From Gemmatimonadota bacterium (GTDB lineage: Bacteria; Gemmatimonadota; Gemmatimonadetes; Gemmatimonadales; Gemmatimonadaceae), in the NCBI GenBank assembly GCA_031127185.1, contig JARIET010000219.1, positions 1-5,016 of the forward strand: a DNA stretch of 5,016 nucleotides. The letters are read 5' to 3'. This document shows, piece by piece, positions 1 through 5,016 of this stretch. The notes below the pieces were generated by a model. It did no database searches. It was not told where the DNA came from and saw nothing but the letters and a program-made list of their open reading frames with translations. The translations under genes were made by a program, and so were the position numbers. Each line of letters starts with the position of its first letter. Position 1 is the first letter of the stretch.

Positions 1-1618
1 CCTTGGTCGGGTTGACGTCCATGTCCGCGATGCGCGAATTCTGGCCGACAATCATGCCTTCATAGACCGCGTCACCCGGCGACACGAACAGTACGGAGCG
101 GTCCTGCAGGTTGTTGAGGGCAAACCCCACAATCGTCCCGGTCTCCATTGACACGAGGACGCCACGCCCGCGGCCTTCGAGGTGCCCCGCCCACGGCCCG
201 TACTCAAGGAACCGGTGGTGGAGGATGCCGGTGCCACGCGTGTCCGTCATGAACTCAGACCGATACCCGAACAGCCCACGCGCCGGAATCTTGTAGGTCA
301 GGCGGACCAGCCCCTGCCCAGGGTGCTTCATCTCGAGCATCTGCCCTTTGCGTGGCCCGAGTTGCTCGATGACGATGCCCATGAATTCGTCCGGTACATC
401 GATCGAGAGCTCTTCATACGGCTCGAGTTTCTCCCCGTTCGGCCCCGTGTGTGTGATGACGCGCGGGCGAGAGACCTGAAACTCGAATCCCTCCCGCCGC
501 ATGGTCTCCATCAGGATCGTGAGGTGCAGTTCCCCGCGGCCGCTCACCGTCCACGTATCGGTGGAGTCCGTATCCTCAACGCGAAGCGCCACGTTCTTTT
601 GCAGCTCGAGCATCAGTCGCTCGCGGATCTGCCGCGACGTGACGAACTTCCCTTCCTTGCCGGCAAACGGTGACGTATTGACGAGGAAGTCCACCGAGAT
701 CGTCGGCTCCTCCACGGCGATGCCTTCCAGGCGGTCCTGCTGCTCCGGGTCCGTCAGGGTCAGGCCGATTTCGACGCCATCCAGGCCGGCCATCGACACG
801 ATCTCGCCGGCACTCGCCGACAGGATCTCAATGCGATCCAGCGCCTCAAAACCGTAGAGCTTCGTGACTTTGGACACCATCGGTTTCGCCGAATCGTCCA
901 CCGGGAGCAGCGTCACCTGATCACCCACCCGGACGGTTCCGCGCTCGATCCGGCCAATGGCAAGCCGGCCGAGGTAGGGCGAGTAGTCGATGGTGGAGAC
1001 GAGCATCTGGAACGGGCCGTTGGCATACGACGGCGGGGGCGGAACGTGCTTGACCACCGTGTCGAACAGCGGCGTGAGGTCCACCGCCGGCACGTCCATG
1101 TCGAGCGTGGCGGTGCCATCACGCCCGGAGGCGTAGACGAACGGGCAGTTCAGCTGTTCCTCGGTGGCCTCCAGCTCAATCAGCAGGTTGAGCACCTCGT
1201 CATGCGCCTTGAGGGGGTCAGCGCCCGGTCGGTCGATCTTGTTGATGACCACGATCGGCTTGCGGCCCAGGGCGAGTGCTTTGCGCAGAACGAACCGCGT
1301 TTGCGGCATGGGTCCGTCGAACGCATCAACGACCAGCAGCACGCCGTCCACCATGCGAAGGATGCGCTCAACTTCGCCACCAAAGTCCGAGTGGCCCGGC
1401 GTGTCGACGATATTGAGTTTCGTCCCCTGCCAGCGCACGGACGTGTTCTTGGCGAGAATCGTGATTCCCCGCTCGCGCTCCAGCGGGTTCGAGTCCATCA
1501 CACGCTCCGCGACAACCTGATTCTCGCGAAACGCGCCAGCTTGACGCAGCATCTTGTCCACGAGCGTCGTCTTGCCGTGGTCCACGTGCGCGATAATTGC
1601 AATGTTACGGATGTCCAT
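1..1618 (-). CDS. typA: Translational GTPase TypA/BipA (C-terminus cut by window edge)
   Basis: Ribosome-associated GTPase of the EF-G/LepA superfamily. Family members act on the ribosome in the cytoplasm and affect 50S assembly and growth under stress or cold. The visible 539 residues begin [20 protein letters not shown]. GTPase motifs are G1 AHVDHGKT (10-17), switch I ERERGITI (47-54), G3 DTPGH (72-76), G4 NKID (126-129) and a G5-like YASG (162-165). Domain II follows at about 200-295. The family-typical VSGRGELHL (358-366) and [13 protein letters not shown] (373-385) lie in domain [13 protein letters not shown] (447-456) and [11 protein letters not shown] (519-529) belong to the C-terminal part. 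The sequence runs off the left edge at VNPTK, so about 70 residues are missing compared with the usual length of around 605-615. The ATG at 1616-1618 fits the family N-terminus exactly. The Shine-Dalgarno match is poor (only AGG close to the start). G5 reads S-G where TypA usually has S-A. Identity is very secure. Confidence 0.97.
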   Translation of the reverse strand, partial: MDIRNIAIIAHVDHGKTTLVDKMLRQAGAFRENQVVAERVMDSNPLERERGITILAKNTSVRWQGTKLNIVDTPGHSDFGGEVERILRMVDGVLLVVDAFDGPMPQTRFVLRKALALGRKPIVVINKIDRPGADPLKAHDEVLNLLIELEATEEQLNCPFVYASGRDGTATLDMDVPAVDLTPLFDTVVKHVPPPPSYANGPFQMLVSTIDYSPYLGRLAIGRIERGTVRVGDQVTLLPVDDSAKPMVSKVTKLYGFEALDRIEILSASAGEIVSMAGLDGVEIGLTLTDPEQQDRLEGIAVEEPTISVDFLVNTSPFAGKEGKFVTSRQIRERLMLELQKNVALRVEDTDSTDTWTVSGRGELHLTILMETMRREGFEFQVSRPRVITHTGPNGEKLEPYEELSIDVPDEFMGIVIEQLGPRKGQMLEMKHPGQGLVRLTYKIPARGLFGYRSEFMTDTRGTGILHHRFLEYGPWAGHLEGRGRGVLVSMETGTIVGFALNNLQDRSVLFVSPGDAVYEGMIVGQNSRIADMDVNPTK

Positions 1619-1710
1619 AGCCTGAGGAATCTAACGGGTCAGAGCCCGAATTTCAGAGGGCTTCGTCACGTTTTCGACACGGCCAGGCGTCAGCCTTGCG
1701 GGCTATCTCC

Positions 1711-3309
1711 TCAGCGCCGGGGCGGCGCGGCACCGCCCGGCCTGGCCGGCCCGCCGGCGCCGCCAGTACCGGAAGCGCCCGACGCGGCCGCAGCCGGATC
1801 ACCCTCCACAAAGCTCACGTCGTGCCCCTTGACCTTGAGGCTGGCCAGGAAGGCGCCCTTATCCACCGACTTCATATACGCTTCCTTTGGCTCGACAAGC
1901 TTCTTGTCGACCAGGTCCATCAGCGTGTCGTTCATCGTCGCCATGCCGAGGCGCTTCGATGTCTGCATCATGCTCGGAATCTGGAACGTCTTGCCTTCGC
2001 GAATCAGGTTCGAGATCGCGGGAGTGACGAGCAGAATCTCGCGTGCGGCCACGCGGCCACCGCCGATTTTCTTGCAAAGCACCTGCGAGACCACGCCTTT
2101 CAACGACTCCGAGAGCATCGTGCGCACCTGCTCCTGGCGATCCGCCGAAAACTGGTCAATGAGGCGGTCGATCGTGCTCGCGGCCGTCGTCGTATGCAAG
2201 GTGCCGAACACCAGGTGGCCGGTTTCGGCGGTCTCAATCGCTATCGCCACCGTCTCGAGGTCGCGAAGCTCGCCAACGAGGATGATGTCCGGATCCTCGC
2301 GCAGCGCCGCGCGCAACGCGCTCTTGAATGAATCGGTGTGCACACCCACCTGGCGCTGCGTGATCACACAGCTCTTGTTCTCGTGCACAAACTCGATCGG
2401 GTCCTCGATCGTGATCACGTGATCCGAGCGGGACTTGTTCACCAGGTCGATCAGGGAACAGAGCGTCGTGGACTTGCCTGAGCCCGTGGGGCCGGTCACC
2501 AGCACCAGGCCCTTGGTGAGATAACAGAGCGCCTGCACCTCTGGTGTCACACCGAGCTGCTCGGCAGTCACGATCGTGCTCGGGATGACACGAAACACCG
2601 CCGCCATTCCCTTGCGGTCTTTCAGGATGTTCGAGCGAAAGCGTGCCACGCCCTCGATCTCGTACGCAAAGTCCGCATCGTTGTGCTCGTTGAACTCCTT
2701 CTTGTTGCGCTCAGGCGTGATCGAAAAGAGCAGCGCTTCCATCTGGTCGTTGGTGAGTCTCTCCTGTCCCTCGATCCTCACCATTTCGCCGTGTTTCCGC
2801 AGAATCGGCGGCTCGCCCACCCGCAGGTGCAGGTCGGACCCGCTCTCGCGCACGAGCGTCCGCAGCAACTCTTCCATCTGCATTCGCGCCCGGTCGCCGG
2901 CGACTGAAGCGATTTTCACGCTCTTACGCTGCGGGGGACGCGACGCCACCGCGTCCTCGGGCGGCAGGTCCATCGGCTTGAACATGCCCGTGCGGCGGGC
3001 GAAGTCGCCCTTTTCATCGACCACCACCGAGACGTTCCATTTCCCGTCCATAAGCATTGCCCGCACGGCAAAGACGCCGTCCGGAGCCACGTACTGGAAC
3101 TTGGCCGGCACCCGCGCATCGATGTTCTGGCCTGCCTGCGGTGGCGCGATCTCCTTGATCAGCGCGATCACCTGCGGTCCGGTCAATGACTTCGTCACCG
3201 GCTTCTCGGCACCATCCACCTTGAACATCGCGCCCTCCGATTCACGCAGAATCAGCTCGTCAGCGCGGTTCTGGATCATCGATTGAAGCAGCTTGTCGAG
3301 TTGGGCCAT
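1711..3309 (-). CDS. pilT: PilT/PilU-family type IV pilus retraction ATPase with duplicated N-terminal domain
   Basis: Hexameric cytoplasmic secretion ATPase expected to power type IV pilus disassembly (twitching motility). The protein has 532 residues; classical PilT has about 345-370. Residues 144-500 form a complete PilT: an N-terminal domain with SDLHLR (158-163), Walker A GPTGSGKS (273-280), Asp box ITIEDPIEF (299-307), Walker B DPDIILVGELRD (339-350), His box GHLVFGTLHT (364-373), and AISNLIREGK (431-440), which corresponds to the PilT AIRNLIRE signature. Residues 1-100 look like a second, diverged copy of the N-terminal domain, joined by a linker at about 101-142. Residues 505-532 are a Gly/Ala/Pro-rich tail. 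The ATG at 3307-3309 is chosen because the domain begins there. The frame is open up to 3456, but that extension would translate the tandem repeat and overlap the upstream CDF gene. Only AGG three bases before the ATG resembles a ribosome binding site. No other pilus gene is in the window, so PilT rather than PilU or another retraction paralogue is an inference. Confidence 0.93.
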   Translation of the reverse strand: MAQLDKLLQSMIQNRADELILRESEGAMFKVDGAEKPVTKSLTGPQVIALIKEIAPPQAGQNIDARVPAKFQYVAPDGVFAVRAMLMDGKWNVSVVVDEKGDFARRTGMFKPMDLPPEDAVASRPPQRKSVKIASVAGDRARMQMEELLRTLVRESGSDLHLRVGEPPILRKHGEMVRIEGQERLTNDQMEALLFSITPERNKKEFNEHNDADFAYEIEGVARFRSNILKDRKGMAAVFRVIPSTIVTAEQLGVTPEVQALCYLTKGLVLVTGPTGSGKSTTLCSLIDLVNKSRSDHVITIEDPIEFVHENKSCVITQRQVGVHTDSFKSALRAALREDPDIILVGELRDLETVAIAIETAETGHLVFGTLHTTTAASTIDRLIDQFSADRQEQVRTMLSESLKGVVSQVLCKKIGGGRVAAREILLVTPAISNLIREGKTFQIPSMMQTSKRLGMATMNDTLMDLVDKKLVEPKEAYMKSVDKGAFLASLKVKGHDVSFVEGDPAAAASGASGTGGAGGPARPGGAAPPRR

Positions 3310-3312
3310 GGA

Positions 3313-3361
3313 CCTGCGGTTGACGGTGAACGGTTGACGGTGAACGGTTGACGGTCTACGG
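3313..3361 (-). repeat. Heptanucleotide tandem repeat, seven units, at the CDF/pilT junction
   Basis: Read on the minus strand this is seven perfectly phased 7-base units: CCGTAGA, CCGTCAA, CCGTTCA, CCGTCAA, CCGTTCA, CCGTCAA, CCGCAGG. The middle five units alternate CCGTCAA and CCGTTCA, giving a 14-base higher-order period (plus strand cggttgacggtgaa, 2.8 copies at 3317-3355). The first unit contains the TAG stop of the CDF gene (3356-3358). The last, deviant unit supplies the only Shine-Dalgarno-like bases (AGG) before the pilT start. It occupies nearly all of the 46-base spacer. Its function is unknown. It could be a slippage-prone array or a member of a dispersed intergenic repeat family. 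Confidence 0.93.
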
Positions 3362-4390
3362 CACCTGAACCGATGGAGTCGCCGCGGGTGGGCAGTCAGC
3401 CAGCGCACGCTTCTCCAGTTGAATGGTAGTGTGATGGATGCCCATCTCGCCTGCACGGGCGGTCATGGCTTCAAGTGCCTGCTGGTGCACGGCCGCCTCG
3501 CGAACCACCGCGTGCGCGCTCATGGCCACCACGCCCGATGTCAGCGTCCACACATGCAGGTCATGAACGGACTCGACATCGTCGATCGCCTCCAGCGCTC
3601 GGCGAACCTCCGCGACGTCAATGTGTGCCGGTGTGGATTCGAGCAGGATGTCCACACTTTCGCGGACGAGTTTCCAGCTGCCGCGCACAATCAGCGCGGT
3701 CATGAGAATCGACGCCACCGGATCGGCAAGGGTCCAGCCGAGGTAGCGGGCGCATACGGCCGCGGCGATGGCGGCCACGGAACCCAGAAGGTCGCTCAGC
3801 ACGTGGAGATACGCGCCCCGGACGTTCAGCGAATGGCCTGCGCTGGAATGCAGCAACCGCGCGGCGATGATGTTGACCACCAGTCCACCGACGGCGACGA
3901 AGAACATCACGCCGGTTTCGACCGGCTCCGGAGCCCGGAGGCGGCCGATGGCCTCCCAGATTATCAGCGCCGACACCGCCAGCAGCGCAGCACCGTTCAG
4001 GAGCGCCGCAAGTATCTCGAACCGCAGGTAGCCGTACGTGCGACGCGGCGTGGCCGGTTGCCGCGCCAGCCAGGCGACGAAGAGCGAGAAGGCGAGTGCG
4101 CCGACGTCAGTCAGCATGTGGCCGGCGTCCGCCAGGAGGGCGAGCGAGTTCGAGACGATGCCGCCGACGACTTCCGCTACCAGGAAGACCGACGTGAGGA
4201 TCAGGGCGATACGCAGCGCCCGCGACACCCCCGCATCAGCCTGTTCGCGGTGATGCACCTGCGCGCCGCGGTCGAAGGCCTGACCGTGGCGATGCCCGTG
4301 GGCATGGTCGTGATCGTCCACCGTCAAGTGCTGGCGACTCGTCGCTGCACAGTCATACCTTTTGTCCGTGCTGGCCCGGCTATCACTCAT
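3356..4390 (-). CDS. CDF family zinc-type cation efflux transporter (CzcD/ZitB-like)
   Basis: Inner-membrane proton-coupled exporter of Zn2+ and possibly other divalent cations; 344 residues, slightly longer than typical CzcD/ZitB proteins (about 300-320). A hydrophilic N-terminus carries a His-rich metal-binding stretch, HDHAHGHRHG (27-36). Six membrane segments lie at roughly 59-80, 84-108, 122-147, 159-180, 195-217 and 222-238. The transport site is HxxxD in TM2 (HMLTD, H91/D95) and HxxxD in TM5 (HVLSD, H196/D200), the His/Asp pattern of zinc-type CDF members. The cytoplasmic C-terminal dimer domain (about 255-328) has HDLHVWTLTSG (276-286) and HHTTIQLE (319-326). The ATG at 4388-4390 is preferred because GAGAAGGA precedes it by five bases. 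It also places the start inside the divergent CNNM-type gene. Later non-ATG starts (TTG 4327, GTG 4321) would begin at the His-rich stretch and remove the overlap. The stop lies within the heptad repeat. Exact metal specificity cannot be read from the sequence. Confidence 0.95.
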   Translation of the reverse strand: MSDSRASTDKRYDCAATSRQHLTVDDHDHAHGHRHGQAFDRGAQVHHREQADAGVSRALRIALILTSVFLVAEVVGGIVSNSLALLADAGHMLTDVGALAFSLFVAWLARQPATPRRTYGYLRFEILAALLNGAALLAVSALIIWEAIGRLRAPEPVETGVMFFVAVGGLVVNIIAARLLHSSAGHSLNVRGAYLHVLSDLLGSVAAIAAAVCARYLGWTLADPVASILMTALIVRGSWKLVRESVDILLESTPAHIDVAEVRRALEAIDDVESVHDLHVWTLTSGVVAMSAHAVVREAAVHQQALEAMTARAGEMGIHHTTIQLEKRALADCPPAATPSVQVP

Positions 4391-5016
4391 CGTCGTCCTT
4401 CTCGTCCTCAACGGCTATTTCGTCGCGGTGGAGTTTGCGCTGGTGCGCGCGCGCCGATCGCGCCTGCAGGCCATGATGCGCGCCGGTGATCCCATTGCCC
4501 GGTTCGCGTACAAGGCCACCGATGCAAAGAATCTCACCAAGATTCTCTCTGCGGGCCAGTTGGGAATCACCCTGGCCTCACTGGGTTTGGGCTGGGCAGC
4601 CGAGAGCACGCTCGGGCACACGTTCGAGGGTTGGTTCGCAGCGCTCCCATTTGCGATCGATGCCTCCCTTCGGGTCAGCATAGCGGCCGGCGTGGCCATC
4701 CTGTTCGCCACATACCTGCACGTGGTCTTTGGCGAGCTCGCGCCCCGGGCCGTGGCGCTCAATCACCCGGAGATGTTCGCCAAGTGGCTGGCACCCCCGC
4801 TGTATGCGTTCGCGTGGGTGACCACACCGTTCATCTGGGTACTGCACTCGTCCGCCGTTGCCGTGCTCAAGCTCTTCCGCCAGCCTGAGCCGAACGAGTC
4901 CGAATCGGTGCACTCGCCCCAGGAGCTTCGGATCCTGGTGGAGCAGGCCGAAAAGGAGGGAACCCTGCAGAGCACGGACGCCGAAATGATCGACGCCGTG
5001 TTTGAGTTCTCGGAGA
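4368..5016 (+). CDS. CNNM/CorC-HlyC family (DUF21) membrane protein, 5' part only
   Basis: Integral membrane protein of the CNNM/CorC family, old name 'hemolysin-like'. Relatives handle Mg2+/Co2+ export or magnesium homeostasis. Only the first 216 residues are visible. The DUF21 domain starts at once, with TM1 and NGYFVAVEFALV (15-26), then SAGQLGITLASLGLGW (61-76). A membrane helix at about 101-122 leads into HVVFGELAPR (118-127), and another helix spans about 143-166. The usual GELAPK ends in Arg here. The linker PQELRILVEQAEKEGTL (184-200) and VFEFSE (211-216) lead towards the CBS pair and the CorC/HlyC C-terminal domain, which lie beyond the right edge. The frame has a TGA at 4311-4313, and the first usable starts are TTG 4362 and GTG 4368. 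ATG codons at 4479 and 4482 are too late because they delete TM1. Neither early start has a clear Shine-Dalgarno sequence, so the start is uncertain by a few codons. Confidence 0.93.
   Translation, partial: MLARLSLIVVLLVLNGYFVAVEFALVRARRSRLQAMMRAGDPIARFAYKATDAKNLTKILSAGQLGITLASLGLGWAAESTLGHTFEGWFAALPFAIDASLRVSIAAGVAILFATYLHVVFGELAPRAVALNHPEMFAKWLAPPLYAFAWVTTPFIWVLHSSAVAVLKLFRQPEPNESESVHSPQELRILVEQAEKEGTLQSTDAEMIDAVFEFSE
4396..4403 (-). promoter_or_regulatory. Ribosome binding site for the CDF transporter gene
   Basis: On the minus strand GAGAAGGA lies five bases before the ATG at 4390. It is the best Shine-Dalgarno match in the window and is the reason for choosing this start. It lies within the coding sequence of the divergent CNNM-type gene, so the bases may be constrained by that reading frame too, and a chance match is possible. 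Confidence 0.6.

Noticed and set aside
1619..1660. Possible typA promoter on the minus strand (CTGAAA, 16 bases, TTAGAT).
   Set aside because: Agreement with sigma-70 consensus is weak (about 4/6 and 3/6) and the -10 would lie only about 10 bases before the ATG.
1643..1662. Small inverted repeat AGCCC/GGGCT with a 10-base loop between pilT and typA.
   Set aside because: The stem has only five base pairs and no T-tract follows on either strand, so it is not a convincing terminator or attenuator.
1046..2422. A 458-codon open frame on the plus strand across the typA and pilT region.
   Set aside because: It is antisense to two clearly identified genes, matches no family I recognise, spans the end of one gene and the start of the other, and is typical of spurious open frames opposite GC-rich coding sequence.
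3320..3354. TTGACGG units on the plus strand that resemble -35 boxes.
   Set aside because: They are simply the reverse complement of the heptad repeat, no matching -10 follows, and there is no plus-strand gene downstream for about 1 kb.
3310..3456. N-terminal extension of the PilT-like protein to an upstream start at 3456.
   Set aside because: The extension translates the tandem repeat into a basic, featureless peptide and overlaps the CDF 3' end. The ATG at 3309 starts directly at the conserved domain.
4438..4487. GC-alternating stretch (gcgcgcgcgcc and nearby gcgc motifs) that looks palindromic.
   Set aside because: It encodes the Arg/Ala-rich cytoplasmic loop after TM1 of the CNNM-type protein and is explained by codon use; no symmetrical operator-like site stands out.
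3419..4489. A 356-codon open frame on the plus strand opposite the CDF gene.
   Set aside because: It is the antisense shadow of the CDF gene. Its product is His/Arg/Gln-rich without domain features, and it would also overlap the start of the CNNM-type gene in another frame.
4415..4913. Minus-strand open frames opposite the CNNM-type gene.
   Set aside because: They are antisense to a well-supported DUF21 coding sequence and show no domain features or ribosome binding sites.

Overview
The window is GC-rich (both strands stay open in long stretches) and gene-dense. It holds four protein-coding genes, two of them cut by the window edges. Three lie on the minus strand and are read in the order CDF zinc transporter, PilT-type ATPase, TypA/BipA GTPase. 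The fourth, a CNNM/CorC-type (DUF21) membrane protein, starts on the plus strand near the right end and runs off it. The protein types, the GC-rich composition and the PilT-like ATPase with a Gly/Ala/Pro-rich tail fit a free-living Gram-negative bacterium. An acidobacterial or similar soil lineage is my best guess, but nothing in the window proves it.

Layout: 1-1618 (minus) is typA, 539 residues visible and about 70 C-terminal residues missing. 1619-1710 is a 92-base spacer with no convincing signal. 1711-3309 (minus) is a 532-residue PilT/PilU-family retraction ATPase that carries an extra N-terminal domain. 3313-3361 is a 49-base heptanucleotide tandem repeat that contains the stop codon of the next gene and ends 3 bases before the pilT start. 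3356-4390 (minus) is a CDF zinc-type cation efflux protein. From about 4368 to the right edge (plus) is the CNNM/CorC-type gene, whose 5' end appears to overlap the 5' end of the CDF gene head to head.

No mobile element, RNA gene, CRISPR array or defence system is visible. The genes are housekeeping types: a ribosome-associated GTPase, a twitching-motility or pilus motor, and two divalent-metal membrane proteins. The gaps of 46 and 92 bases on the minus strand would allow a CDF-pilT-typA transcript, but no shared function is evident. The two metal proteins are divergent neighbours and might be co-regulated. The points worth a second look are the tandemly duplicated N-terminal domain of the PilT-like protein, the heptad repeat at the CDF/pilT junction, and the overlapping divergent gene starts.
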